NCBI GenBank assembly: GCA_004352715.1
Contig: SCFE01000105.1
Coordinates: 506,205 to 570,204, forward strand
Direction of reading: 5' to 3'
Source: Hofstenia miamia
Lineage: Eukaryota > Xenacoelomorpha > Acoela
DNA length: 64,000 nucleotides
Part shown: positions 1-11,920 of the stretch, in pieces
How positions within the stretch are numbered: position 1 is the first letter of the stretch
How the letters are laid out: every line of letters starts with the position of its first letter
Notes under the pieces: model-generated
Databases searched by the model: none
What the model saw: the letters and a program-made list of their open reading frames with translations, nothing else
What the model was told of the DNA's origin: nothing
Made by a program: the position numbers and the translations under genes

Positions 1-931
1 CTCATCAATTTGCACATGTCAATCAATTTTTATAAATGTATGCGAACGCTTTTTTTGGTGAAAAAATTTTTGCTGAAAATTGCTTTTGAAATGGAAAAAT
101 GGAGTTAAAATCTGGTTTTCCTAATTGAATATTGAGAGATATACATGTATATTTTATATTTGAATACAATGAGTAAACCGCCTTGAAGAATTACTTATTT
201 CATTTTATCTGCTTCTGATAATTGTAATTTACCCTATTTATTTCTATAATTATATATATATATTACGCTATCTCGTATTCAGAAAATGTTCCTAAGATGT
301 TTTAATACCTAATTTATAAAATATAGTTTAAATCATTTAACAATTGCTGTTGTGTTTATATAATCTTAAATGCAATTACAAATATATATTAATTAGATTA
401 ATTGTTTTGGGTACTATACGTATGCTTAAATTTATTTTCTATAGGTTTGATAATCACTTTCAATTTAAAAACTTTGATTCTTTCACGTCAAGTTATATAT
501 CGTGTAAAATTACTTTAATAACCATAAAAAATTTTCAATTTCATGAGCGTTTAATGCTATTTTGCAAACTGTGTACGAGCATGTGTTTTTGTAAAATCAA
601 TAAATTTAATCATTTTTGCGTAAATTTTTTTTTATGAAAATGTGTTAGTCTTTTTCGTAATTTAAAATGTTTTGCGAGTTTCATGCCATCTAATTGATTC
701 GTTTTGAAATGGCGTTATGTATTCACTTGCTATTATCAAAACTACTCATTGCCTGAAGGAAAATGTGAAAGTTAACGCTTTTAACATTGTAAAGCTGTGT
801 ATAGCATAGAAAGCGTTTTGTTTTTAGAAATTTGGAGTTTCATTTTCCACATAAATGCACATGTTAGGAATAATGTTAGCAACGATTTTTATATTCCTTT
901 AAAAACTCGATTTAAGAAGAATGTGGTAAAT
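1..931. other. AT-rich sequence, no gene recognised
   Basis: No reading frame here resembles a known protein. A 97-codon frame at 344-637 is made of low-complexity Phe/Ile/Asn-rich codons typical of chance frames in AT-rich DNA. A short (TA) run lies near 251-266. Confidence 0.6.
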
Positions 932-2020
932 TCCTAATTTTTAAAATTTATAACTATTTAAAGATATAATTGTGGGAAAAGGCAAAAACAATTCACAAAA
1001 AACACAAAGAGGAAAAGAAAGCGTGTAAACTCAAAGAAAGGAAAAACGTCGGAAAAGAAATGATAATTTTTAAAGTGATGAGGATTTCATGTTTGATAGA
1101 TAACAATCTTTACGATTGTATACATTTTGACAATTGAACAATAGGATATAGATAAGAAATTACGCAATGTTAACACTGTTAAGAAGTGCAACTTTGTAAA
1201 CAGAGCGTCATAATGGAATTTTACATGGTTGTCGTATTTATAATTTTTACACTTAAACAATGGGATATAGATAAAACCACGTAATGTTGACATTGTCTAT
1301 GAAAGCATGAAACTTTTTACAAGTATGAATATACACAGCCAGTATAATGGAATTTCACATTGATGAAAGAACTACCCTGAAAGATTTCAAACTTCTTGGG
1401 AAGCTATTTTTATAATTAAATCTCAGATATTGTTTTGATTCTTAACGCTTTTTTGAAATATTATTTCTGCTTAGTTTTACAGATATTTCTTTTAAAAACG
1501 TAAATTAATTTTATTTTAATGAATTGCTGCGAATTTAATGTCTGGTGTTAAATTTATTATATACTTTATTGTATAAAAACGTTGTTTTTTGTTAATACAC
1601 ATTTTTAATTGAATTTGTTTAAACTTCTAATTATCATGTGTTTTATACTGTTATCTATCACCTCATTTGACTTGTATATTAATCATTAATTTAGATACTA
1701 CCATGTGAAATTCATAACGTGCAAATACACATTGCGTATGTTTCCTACAGTATTCACAATCTCAACATGATTTGGATTTCCAAGCATTGTTCATTGAACT
1801 GTAGATGAAATTCGCTACATGAACTTTATCATTTAGTAGTGCTTTTCATATTTTCTTTGTAAATAAATTTATTATTTATAAATGTTCGTTTTCTCTGTAT
1901 GGTGATAGTATGCATCTGTGGAAGCATGTATTTATGTTTTAAAAATTATTTTTACTTGGAAATATTTATCGATTCAAGTTTTAAAAAAGTTTTTATTTTC
2001 CAATTGACATATGTGTTGTC
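932..2020. repeat. Duplicated block, copy 1 (lacks the LINE)
   Basis: This block is nearly identical to 4236-4890 followed by 7702-8137. It lacks the LINE that interrupts the second copy, so it shows what the empty insertion site looks like (junction near 1585-1595). Inside it, about 1122-1235 and 1250-1370 look like two diverged copies of a unit of roughly 115 bp, sharing a ggatatagata core and an ataatggaatttcaca-type end. The copies differ by scattered substitutions and small indels. It could be a real segmental duplication or two haplotypes placed in tandem. Confidence 0.8.
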
Positions 2021-3235
2021 TGTGAAACAGGTATTTTTCTCAATGTTAAGAATGTTTTTGTTTGAAAATAATTGTTAGTTACAACTTTTACCGAAAAAAA
2101 ATAGAAATAAAATATAATTCCAAAAACGTAAATTTTTTGCATATAGAATTTCAATAGTATTTAAAAATTATTTATGTAATATGAATAGAAAAATTGTAAC
2201 ATTTTGAAAAATAGATTGCGACATTACTAATCTCATGTGAGTTTCGAAAAATCCTCAACCTCTATGTGTATAAAAAAATTGGTATCATTTAAAAAATAGA
2301 AACTAAAAAAATATGTTTTCCAATAAATTCAATATATTCCAATGATGTCAGAGATACACAGATGGCCAAAGTATACAATTACATAATATCCATGCAAGCC
2401 AAGGTCAAAGGTAAAAAATATCAACGTGCTTCTAGTCTCTTCATACTACTGTTAGGAAATAGTTATAAAATTGATAAAATAGTAAAAGTAATAAAAGTTC
2501 GATTTCGCATATACATTTTCCTCATAAATAAAAAATACACTGTTGACTTCAATGATATCAGTGGCATATATAAACTATATAAACGTGAGAGCAATGCCTT
2601 GTTCAAGATTTGTCGATTAGCACAGGAAACTGTTTATCCTAGCTCGATTCAGAAACAGAATGTGTCTTTAGTATTAAAAGTGTTGTTCTTGGATATTTGC
2701 CAATGGAAATGACTCTCGTCTGAATACTAGCGAATATGGAAATACAAACTACAAAATTTATTCCAATAACTGTAAAGTTTTGGAAAATTGGGAATGATAG
2801 GAATGAGGTACTGGATGATCGATTTCGAAATTAGGTCAGAGGATTAACTGAATCCATAGATTGCTATCAACCTGAAGACTAGCTTATGATTTGTGAATAG
2901 TTTAAGTAAAAGTTTGTTTAATATTATTAAGGATTCTTCTCGGTGCACGACAAAAACAAGGAAAATATGTAAATTTTTAAAAGAAAGCAGTCTTTGTAGT
3001 TGAGTTTTGTAATGTTATTTGTGAATATCATGTTAACATATTAACATATTAAGAATATGCAGTCATTTTTAATATATGTATATATCAGGTCTTACAATTA
3101 CAAATTTGTGCCTAAATTCCAAATGCACCCCCACAACAACATGTTAATAATTCACCCTCCGCTAATATTATAAAATTTAAAAAATTTTCTACTGCATACT
3201 CTTGCATTACATATATGCATATTGAAAGGTTATAA
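2021..3235. other. AT-rich sequence, no gene recognised
   Basis: The longest frame is 2362-2712 on + (116 codons). It has no motif I recognise, no signal peptide and no clear splice context, so I do not call it a gene. Confidence 0.5.
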
Positions 3236-4235
3236 NNNNNNNNNNNNNNNNNNNNNNNNNNNNNNNNNNNNNNNNNNNNNNNNNNNNNNNNNNNNNNNNN
3301 NNNNNNNNNNNNNNNNNNNNNNNNNNNNNNNNNNNNNNNNNNNNNNNNNNNNNNNNNNNNNNNNNNNNNNNNNNNNNNNNNNNNNNNNNNNNNNNNNNNN
3401 NNNNNNNNNNNNNNNNNNNNNNNNNNNNNNNNNNNNNNNNNNNNNNNNNNNNNNNNNNNNNNNNNNNNNNNNNNNNNNNNNNNNNNNNNNNNNNNNNNNN
3501 NNNNNNNNNNNNNNNNNNNNNNNNNNNNNNNNNNNNNNNNNNNNNNNNNNNNNNNNNNNNNNNNNNNNNNNNNNNNNNNNNNNNNNNNNNNNNNNNNNNN
3601 NNNNNNNNNNNNNNNNNNNNNNNNNNNNNNNNNNNNNNNNNNNNNNNNNNNNNNNNNNNNNNNNNNNNNNNNNNNNNNNNNNNNNNNNNNNNNNNNNNNN
3701 NNNNNNNNNNNNNNNNNNNNNNNNNNNNNNNNNNNNNNNNNNNNNNNNNNNNNNNNNNNNNNNNNNNNNNNNNNNNNNNNNNNNNNNNNNNNNNNNNNNN
3801 NNNNNNNNNNNNNNNNNNNNNNNNNNNNNNNNNNNNNNNNNNNNNNNNNNNNNNNNNNNNNNNNNNNNNNNNNNNNNNNNNNNNNNNNNNNNNNNNNNNN
3901 NNNNNNNNNNNNNNNNNNNNNNNNNNNNNNNNNNNNNNNNNNNNNNNNNNNNNNNNNNNNNNNNNNNNNNNNNNNNNNNNNNNNNNNNNNNNNNNNNNNN
4001 NNNNNNNNNNNNNNNNNNNNNNNNNNNNNNNNNNNNNNNNNNNNNNNNNNNNNNNNNNNNNNNNNNNNNNNNNNNNNNNNNNNNNNNNNNNNNNNNNNNN
4101 NNNNNNNNNNNNNNNNNNNNNNNNNNNNNNNNNNNNNNNNNNNNNNNNNNNNNNNNNNNNNNNNNNNNNNNNNNNNNNNNNNNNNNNNNNNNNNNNNNNN
4201 NNNNNNNNNNNNNNNNNNNNNNNNNNNNNNNNNNN
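3236..4235. other. Assembly gap (1000 N)
   Basis: Exactly 1000 N, the usual fixed-size placeholder. True length is unknown. Copy 2 of the duplicated block starts immediately after it, so the upstream edge of that copy is hidden. Confidence 0.98.
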
Positions 4236-4932
4236 ATTCCTAATTTTTAAAATTTATAACTATTTAAAGATATAATTGTGGGAAAAGGCAAAAACAATTC
4301 ACAAAAAACACAAAGAGGAAAAGAAAGCGTGTAAACTCAAAGAAAGGAAAAACGTCGGAAAAGAAATGATAATTTTTAAAGTGATGAGGATTTCATGTTT
4401 GATAGATAACAATCTTTACGATTGTATACATTTTGACAATTGAACAATAGGATATAGATAAGAAATTACGCAATGTTAACACTGTTAAGAAGTGCAACTT
4501 TGTAAACAGAGCGTCATAATGGAATTTTACATGGTTGTCGTATTTATAATTTTTACACTTAAACAATGGGATATAGATAAAACCACGTAATGTTGACATT
4601 GTCTATGAAAGCATGAAACTTTTTACAAGTATGAATATACACAGCCAGTATAATGGAATTTCACATTGATGAAAGAACTACCCTGAAAGATTTCAAACTT
4701 CTTGGTAAGCTATTTTTATAATTAAATCTCAGATATTGTTTTGATTCTTAATGCTTTTTGCAATATAATTTCTAGTTAGTTTTACAGATGTTTCGTTTAA
4801 GAACGTAATCAATTTTATTTTAATAAATTGCTGCGAATTTACTGTCTGATGTAATATTTATTATATGCTTTATTATAAAAAACGTTGTTTGTTTGCCCAC
4901 TAGAATCACATCTGCCCACTAGAATCACATCA

Positions 4933-5264
4933 TCGAGTAGGACTCTAATTGACTACATTGCATTAGCTGAAAACAATAATACACACTTCCAGTACATCTC
5001 TTCTGAATGCCCATTCTCGGATCACTGTTTTACATCTATCAAATTTCAAAAGTCTTCTCACTCAACCCCAAAAATTACCACGAAATGGATTAAAACTCGT
5101 GAAAAGTGTATTGAAAATATTAATAATTTTAAATCATCCCTCTCATCAGAAAATTGGTTTCCTGTATATTCTGCATCAAATATAAATGAAATGCTAAAAA
5201 ATTTCTCAGACATTTTTGAATTTTACCTCAACAGATTTTGCCCTGAAAGGAAAATAATGGTTAA
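4933..5264 (+). pseudogene. LINE endonuclease C-terminal part
   Basis: The frame running to the gap encodes the end of an exonuclease/endonuclease/phosphatase-fold domain. It has a TLIDYI segment, a following SDHC segment in which SDH holds the catalytic Asp-His pair of APE-type LINE endonucleases, and then a charged linker toward RT. The N-terminal two thirds of the domain are missing, so this copy cannot make a working protein. The frame is lost to N at 5265. The same endonuclease portion, in worse condition, is on the - strand at 11564-11833. Confidence 0.75.
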
Positions 5265-6264
5265 NNNNNNNNNNNNNNNNNNNNNNNNNNNNNNNNNNNN
5301 NNNNNNNNNNNNNNNNNNNNNNNNNNNNNNNNNNNNNNNNNNNNNNNNNNNNNNNNNNNNNNNNNNNNNNNNNNNNNNNNNNNNNNNNNNNNNNNNNNNN
5401 NNNNNNNNNNNNNNNNNNNNNNNNNNNNNNNNNNNNNNNNNNNNNNNNNNNNNNNNNNNNNNNNNNNNNNNNNNNNNNNNNNNNNNNNNNNNNNNNNNNN
5501 NNNNNNNNNNNNNNNNNNNNNNNNNNNNNNNNNNNNNNNNNNNNNNNNNNNNNNNNNNNNNNNNNNNNNNNNNNNNNNNNNNNNNNNNNNNNNNNNNNNN
5601 NNNNNNNNNNNNNNNNNNNNNNNNNNNNNNNNNNNNNNNNNNNNNNNNNNNNNNNNNNNNNNNNNNNNNNNNNNNNNNNNNNNNNNNNNNNNNNNNNNNN
5701 NNNNNNNNNNNNNNNNNNNNNNNNNNNNNNNNNNNNNNNNNNNNNNNNNNNNNNNNNNNNNNNNNNNNNNNNNNNNNNNNNNNNNNNNNNNNNNNNNNNN
5801 NNNNNNNNNNNNNNNNNNNNNNNNNNNNNNNNNNNNNNNNNNNNNNNNNNNNNNNNNNNNNNNNNNNNNNNNNNNNNNNNNNNNNNNNNNNNNNNNNNNN
5901 NNNNNNNNNNNNNNNNNNNNNNNNNNNNNNNNNNNNNNNNNNNNNNNNNNNNNNNNNNNNNNNNNNNNNNNNNNNNNNNNNNNNNNNNNNNNNNNNNNNN
6001 NNNNNNNNNNNNNNNNNNNNNNNNNNNNNNNNNNNNNNNNNNNNNNNNNNNNNNNNNNNNNNNNNNNNNNNNNNNNNNNNNNNNNNNNNNNNNNNNNNNN
6101 NNNNNNNNNNNNNNNNNNNNNNNNNNNNNNNNNNNNNNNNNNNNNNNNNNNNNNNNNNNNNNNNNNNNNNNNNNNNNNNNNNNNNNNNNNNNNNNNNNNN
6201 NNNNNNNNNNNNNNNNNNNNNNNNNNNNNNNNNNNNNNNNNNNNNNNNNNNNNNNNNNNNNNNN
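5265..6264. other. Assembly gap (1000 N) inside the LINE
   Basis: Exactly 1000 N. It falls where RT fingers and palm motifs would be expected, so the intactness of the catalytic core cannot be judged. Confidence 0.98.
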
Positions 6265-6529
6265 AAATTATATTTCAGTGTCATTATCATATCTTACATG
6301 TATGCAGAAGTCCATATATGCTGCATCACGCATAGACATCATTGCATAATACATCATTGCACTCAGCTGTGGAATCAATAGAATTCAATTGCAACAAATT
6401 GTCAAAATATTTTTCAATGCATAAGTTGCTAATTAATGAAGCTAAGACGGAATTTTGTATTTTGCAGCCCAATAAAAATAACTACGATGTTTCCAAAATG
6501 ACTTTGAAAATTAATACTGTTAATGTACC

Positions 6530-6982
6530 TATTGTAGACACTTTCAAGTACTTAGGCGTAACCATTGACTCAAAGTTAAAGTTCAACACTCACATTAACA
6601 TAACAGTTAGAAAACTAGCTATAGGTATAAAAAGTATGACACTAGTAGTTAAGCAATTACCACCTTGTGCAATTATTCAATTCTTCCATGCTTTTATCAT
6701 GAGCCACCTTAATTATGCAAACATCTTATTTACTGATTTAAGTGATGTGCTTTATAGAAAACTTGACATTCAATTAAAATGGNTATTGTAGACACTTTCA
6801 AGTACTTAGGAGTAACCATTGACTCAAAGTTAAAGTTAATCAAAGTAGTTAATCAGTTACCACCTTGTGCAATTATTCAATTCTTCCATGCTTTTATCAT
6901 GAGCCACCTTAATTATGCAAACATCTTATTTACTGATTTAAGTGATGTGCTTTATAGAAAACTTGACATTCAATTAAAATGG
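6530..6982 (+). repeat. N-joined duplication (6530-6782 / 6784-6982)
   Basis: The same LINE segment appears twice around a single N at 6783. The second copy has an in-frame 54-bp deletion and a few substitutions. This pattern fits two haplotypes placed end to end by the assembler rather than a biological tandem. Confidence 0.8.
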
Positions 6983-7088
6983 GCACTGAATATCTCGGCA
7001 AAAAATTCATCGAAAACTAAACATTACATTTCTAGGTCAATTCTCTTTCCAAAACAACTCGTCATTTTAAATACCTTGCTAACATTTT

Positions 7089-7357
7089 TCAAACTAGTAA
7101 AAAATCTACCGCCTTATAATTCAATTAAATTCCCGGGATTTGCGTATAAACAGAATTCAAGATCTAAAATTTTTACGTGTGTTAAGTATAAGAAAAAAGT
7201 TTTGAAGAAATCTTTCATTAATNTCAAACTAGTAAAAAATCTACCGCCTTATAATTCAATTAAATTCCCGGGATTTGCGTATAAACAGAATTCAAGATCT
7301 AAAATTTTTACATGTGTTAAGTATAAGAAAAAAGTTTTGAAGAAATCTTTCATTAAT
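7089..7357 (+). repeat. N-joined duplication (7089-7222 / 7224-7357)
   Basis: A 134-bp segment is repeated almost exactly on either side of a single N at 7223, again inside the LINE. Probably an assembly join rather than sequence in the genome. Confidence 0.8.
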
Positions 7358-7627
7358 GTCGCAATTCGAACCTGGAATTCGCTACCTAAAGAAATTAAAA
7401 GCATTGAAAAATTGAAACCTTTTAAAAAACGTTTAAAAATCTTCCTTAAGCAAAAATATATTTTAGGTACATCATGGTTAGGATTTAAATTTTACAACAA
7501 TGACTATACGATAACTCGTCATTAAAATAGCAATATAAAGTAATTCATCCATAGCCTGTAAGAATTGTCACTTTTTGTAATGTATGTTGATTTGTAGATT
7601 GGTTACTTTTTTGTAATTTATGACGCT

Positions 7628-7673
7628 ATTCAGATAAATTATCAGTTATTGAATTGTAAACATTTATCTGAAT
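7628..7673 (+). other. Conserved 3' hairpin of the LINE family
   Basis: ATTCAGATAAA at 7628-7638 and TTTATCTGAAT at 7663-7673 are perfect inverse complements (11-bp stem, 24-nt loop) just upstream of the TCTTA tail. The diverged relative at 53753-53796 keeps both arms exactly while its loop has changed. A 3' stem-loop before a short repeat tail is the expected recognition element for the cognate reverse transcriptase. Confidence 0.7.
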
Positions 7674-8137
7674 ATAGAATCTCTTATCTTATCTTATCTT
7701 AATACACATTATTTGAATTTGCTTAAACTTTTAATTGTCGTGTTTTATATTGTGATCTATCACCTCATTTGACTTGTTTATTAATCATTAATTTAGATAC
7801 TACCGTGGGAAATTCATAATGTGCAAATACACATTGCGTATGTTTCCTACAGCATTCCCATCCCAACATAAAGGTTTGACGAATATGATCATTGTTCATT
7901 GAACTGTAGATGAAATTCGCTATACGAACTTTATCATTTAGTAGTGCATTTCATATTTTCATTGCAAATAAATTTATTATTTATAAATGTTCGTTTTCTC
8001 TGTATGGTGAGACTATGCATCTGTGGAAGCATGTATTTATATTTATTTTAAAAATTATTTTTACTTGGAAATATTTATCGATTCAAGTTTTAAAAAAGTT
8101 TTTATTTTTGCAATTGACATATGTGTTGTCTGTGAAA

Positions 8138-10540
8138 ATTAATATTAATACATGTTGAAATATACATCTATACAAAATATAAAATGTTATACCCAAGTGT
8201 TGGGTTTTACATCTATGAATTATTTTCCTTAATAAAGTGTTGCATAATTAATAACATTGTTACAATTAACATGTCATAACTATATTAACAGAAGCAAATA
8301 CGTCAGTTTGCCTAACAAATATAATCTTCGTCAAAAAATTGATTTGCTCAATTTACGTAGTGTCTATTGAGCTAAGATTCTTTTATCTTTTGTTTGCTAT
8401 CAGATCAGGCTCGTTTAGAATAGCTATGATCTATCAAAAATAGAATCATGAATATATACGAATCATTTATCAAGTAATTTATATAGCAGTTAATAAAGAT
8501 TAACCAAACAACTTATTGCGCTGCTAACCCTTAAATACATGGTATGCAAAATCACATTATTGCATAGGATGGGCCTATAATAGGCCTGATTTTCTTCATT
8601 TTGATTCTTACATTTAAAAATGAAATTACATTCTTATATATTCATTTCACAAACAAAGTAGTTCTCTAAAGACTTCTTACAATGGAAAATAAACAGTTAT
8701 GGTAGTTAAATCAAAACCAGATAGGCACAAAACAATATACAGAGTACTTTTGCAATATATTTTATAATTTTTTGTTTGGGTACATTTTATATTAATAACC
8801 TCAACAAAATTAGTTGTTAGCAAATTTTGAATTGCATTAATACTAGCAACAGTGCTCTTATTAAATTATTGACATATTTTTACAATAACAAGTGGCCTGG
8901 TTAAAATCATATCCTTTCCAAATATAGCTTTCTGTTGCACTTTTGCAATTCTATTGAGGAAATTCATCAATGTACATAACCATGGGCCTTATTCCAATAA
9001 TATTCAGCATCCTAAAAATGCTAAAATTGGCATCTTCAAATGTATTGTATCTTATTGTATAAAGATACATAATTGATAAAGTATTTTTCGTTGCTCATTA
9101 TAGACTTATCAAAATCCATCATGTTCCTGAGTTTTTCACTGTGCTTAGTACCAAAAATGCTAATTTTTGAGCATTTTTAAGAGTTTGCGGAGTTGACATT
9201 GGTGAGCAATTCAACTATCCATGCATTTAAAATGATTAGTATACTGTTGTTAATTTTCATTTGTCTGGCAACATGAGTGAGCATCTGAATCAATTTTAGT
9301 ATTTTTAACAAAAATATCCAGAAGCATTTCATTTTCACTGCTAATTGTATATTCTGGATCACAGTAAAAACTGCATAACCATCAGTTATTTGTAAAGAAA
9401 TGGTACTGCTTTTTGTATTTATCATATGACACTGTTGCTTAAAACCTGATATTTTGAACATTTCCTTCAAGTAACTAACAAAATAATTGAATACAATCTT
9501 CCATATGAATTATAATTTGCACAGCTATTGCGTTATATTACTGAATATAATTCAGATTATCAGATTTGAATGCCTTAGCTATATTTCTGAACATATATTG
9601 AAATATTCATAAAGTTAATGTATGGCATAGTTCCTGGCATTTAATTATTTCAAAAAGGTATTCTAAGCAAGTTGCTTTTATTACAACTCAAATATTGCCT
9701 CTTAAAATAATAATTTTCTTAAACACTGTAAATTGAAAATTTTGACGATTTGCTGCTAAACTGTGATCAAATTATCAAAATCATCTAGGTCCGGGTCTGA
9801 TAGATCCATGCCATGCATTTAAGGGCTAAAGTCAAAAACTTCTTTATGCACATTTTCATAAATTTTTCTCTAAATCCTGGAATTTTGACAAATTTATGGG
9901 GGGAGTGTTCTCTCCTTTTGCAAAATTTTGCTGTTCAGATGATAAAGATGTATAAAGCCTATTGGAGCAACAATTCGCCTCAACTATTTTTTTTCTGGCA
10001 ATAGAGCACCCTAGTTTTTGTCAGGCGTTTCATGCGCAATGTCACGATTTGTCATACTTGAATGGCTTCACGAACAACGGATGAAAACAAGAGAAGCCGA
10101 TTCTCTATGCAGGGGTGTTTTCAGATTTTAGATACATTTTATTACTTAGCAAGCTATGAGCGTCTAACATTTTTTATTAAAGCCATATAAATTTTAAAAT
10201 TTGACTGGATTACTTAGGATTAAAAGAATTTTTATCTTCATTAATCCTAATAGAAGTTGAATTTTTATTACAAGAAACAGTACTAACAGCAGTGTGCAAC
10301 CTGCATCACAGGTTAAAATTGTTATTGTTACATCATCACCCAGGCTGCAGATGTGCTTAATAACGATGTACGGGTTAGGTACGACTGCTGGCAGATTTCA
10401 TCAAGCAGGGTAATGAGTACTTTCACTCTTTCTTTTCTATCGTGATATTGTAATAACAGAGACATAACTTAATTAATACTCCAGGGTTAATACAATTACT
10501 CATTGCTAGTATTTAGGTAGCATCTAGGAAAGTATCCTGA
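8138..10540. other. AT-rich intergenic sequence, no gene recognised
   Basis: No frame here has recognisable similarity. Minus-strand frames near 9177-9470 contain a short Cys-containing stretch, but stops interrupt it and no splice sites frame it. The + frame 9813-10004 is low complexity. Confidence 0.5.
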
Positions 10541-10620
10541 GAGAGCAAGCTGGGCACACTTGCGTGAAGCAGAGTCTTAAAGACAGTCCGCAGATTTCCC
10601 AACGGTTCGATCCCATTCTA
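10541..10620 (+). ncRNA. Possible tRNA-derived SINE head (A and B box-like)
   Basis: AGAGCAAGCTGGG at about 10543-10553 resembles a tRNA A box, and GGTTCGATCCC at 10604-10614 fits the B box consensus. Their spacing would suit a tRNA with a long variable arm. No full cloverleaf with a paired acceptor stem can be drawn, so this is a SINE promoter remnant or tRNA pseudogene at best. The surrounding 10500-10760 is noticeably less AT-rich than its neighbours, as expected of an inserted repeat. Confidence 0.3.
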
Positions 10621-11563
10621 GCTGTGTCCACCATTCCATCCGCTGCTACTCTGCTCAGTCTCACTGATAGAGTTTTGTTATGTGTGCCTTACTTATGGTG
10701 TGATAAATACCAGCCACTAATCGACTTATTTCTCATTCTCAATTTGTACAGACTCAATGTGTGAATGTAATGAGCTCGCAACCAGATACTAACTGCCACT
10801 GTATAGTTAAAAATAGTTGAAAATAGTTAATATAGAATTAAGGCAGTTTCCTACATATAGTTAAAATATAAACATATATCGCAATAAGGGCTGACATGTA
10901 TAACTGACACAACACTAGCTGCAAAACATTCCTATACCTAGCCGTAACCTAATTGCATGTAATTATCAAGGCTGAAATCCATCTAAGTCTCCCCTCTCAC
11001 ACAGCCTTCAATCACTACACACAAAGCTCGCTTAGCCTCTCATCGTTTAATAAATAACTACACCAATAAAATAAGAGTAAACCACTAAACAGTAAATTTC
11101 CATCAATTTTACAGCGCTTGGGTTGTATTTATATAAAAATTAATAAATATGTTTACTGATTAAGCAAGTACCAGTCGCAAACCAAACTTTGATGTCGACG
11201 TAAGTATCTTCTGTGTGAACCAGTTATTAAGCTAAAATCAATGCGGAGCTTAGTGTCCACATGCGTTTTGTCAAAAGAGTTGCGACCAATATTTGCTTTT
11301 ACAGTTTTGACAAAATCATTGAAAGCTAATTTCTAATAAAATGATTCGAGTTTCTTATTTGAGTTTTATGTTTTTCTTTTTCTTTTGATTTTTTGTTAAA
11401 TCAAATCTTTTGTTGGATTATGCTACATTATCTTTACAGGAAGAATTTTTAAAATTTTTGTTAAGTAAGATCTTCTTTTTCCGGGCAGAAAATATTAAGA
11501 TGTTTTTCAAACATTGAAATAAAATTTTCCATCATAGAATTAGTATCTTATGCATAATACACT

Positions 11564-11833
11564 TCATGCCAATTTTCTAGTCAGTGATAATTTTAGTTTT
11601 TTAACATCATAATTATTTCTTTCCCGAATTGTGGTGCATTTCCTAACTATTGTATTTACCGGTTTTATAAAGCTAATAGAATTAATGCAATGAATAGAGA
11701 ACCAACATTCAGCAGTACGATGTGTAAGTTTTGAAAAATCATTATCTGACACTATGAAGTAATCAATAAGCGTGCTATGCTCGTTGCAGTGACCCTTGAG
11801 GGGCGTAATTTTATTAACAATATTCAGATTCAA
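11564..11833 (-). pseudogene. LINE endonuclease fragment
   Basis: Read on the - strand this frame contains HSTLIDYFIVSDND followed by AECWFSIHCIN. It aligns with the TLIDYI...SDHC part of the endonuclease at 4933-5264. The catalytic SDH is altered to SIH, so the copy is dead. Similarity continues weakly to about 11920 but frames shift. No RT portion follows, so this is an isolated remnant. Confidence 0.6.
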
Positions 11834-11920
11834 ACATATTTAATAAAATGTCAATTTTGTTTCGTTCTTTTTGGTCCAAATAATTAATGTTGTAATCTCC
11901 GATTAAAGCAATATTTTATT

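Larger units (their letters stand above)
6265..7525 (+). pseudogene. LINE reverse transcriptase, C-terminal half
   Basis: After the gap a degenerate YAEV stands near the expected YADD position. A different frame from 6342 carries the post-catalytic RT segments: a KTEFCIL box, FKYLGVTIDSKLKF (primer-grip region) and SHLNYAN of the thumb. A C-terminal segment with KNLPPYNSI and IRTWNSLPKEI, common at the end of CR1/L2-type ORF2, closes at 7525. Frame changes and two N-joined duplications break the ORF. In the duplication at 6783 one version lacks 18 codons relative to the other, which suggests two alleles or two source copies were merged. Confidence 0.8.
4895..7701 (+). mobile_element. 5'-truncated CR1/L2-like LINE ending in (TCTTA)4
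   Basis: A non-LTR retrotransposon inserted in copy 2 of the duplicated block. It starts inside the apurinic-type endonuclease domain, continues through a 1000-N gap into the C-terminal part of reverse transcriptase, and ends at 7682-7701 in four TCTTA units, the kind of short tandem tail typical of CR1/L2-type LINEs. A 19-bp unit is repeated in tandem at its 5' edge (4895-4913, 4914-4932). No target duplication is evident. Two duplications joined by single N at 6783 and 7223 interrupt the RT region. A related but diverged 3' end lies at 53370-53818. Confidence 0.85.
4236..8137. repeat. Duplicated block, copy 2 (interrupted by a LINE)
   Basis: 4236-4890 matches about 932-1585 and 7702-8137 matches about 1593-2020 with scattered differences. 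The LINE 4895-7701 lies between the two halves. Similarity to copy 1 ends near 8137, where this copy continues into unrelated AT-rich sequence. Confidence 0.8.

Noticed and set aside
344-637. 97-codon frame
   Set aside because: Low-complexity Phe/Ile/Asn-rich translation typical of AT-rich noncoding DNA; no motif or splice context.
1087-1293. 68-codon minus frame present twice (also 4393-4599)
   Set aside because: Repeated only because the surrounding block is duplicated; no protein-like features.
3222-4250. Long open frame of 342 codons
   Set aside because: It runs through 1000 N; only a handful of real codons exist.
5223-6290. Minus-strand 355-codon frame opposite the LINE
   Set aside because: Produced by the N gap; no real coding content.
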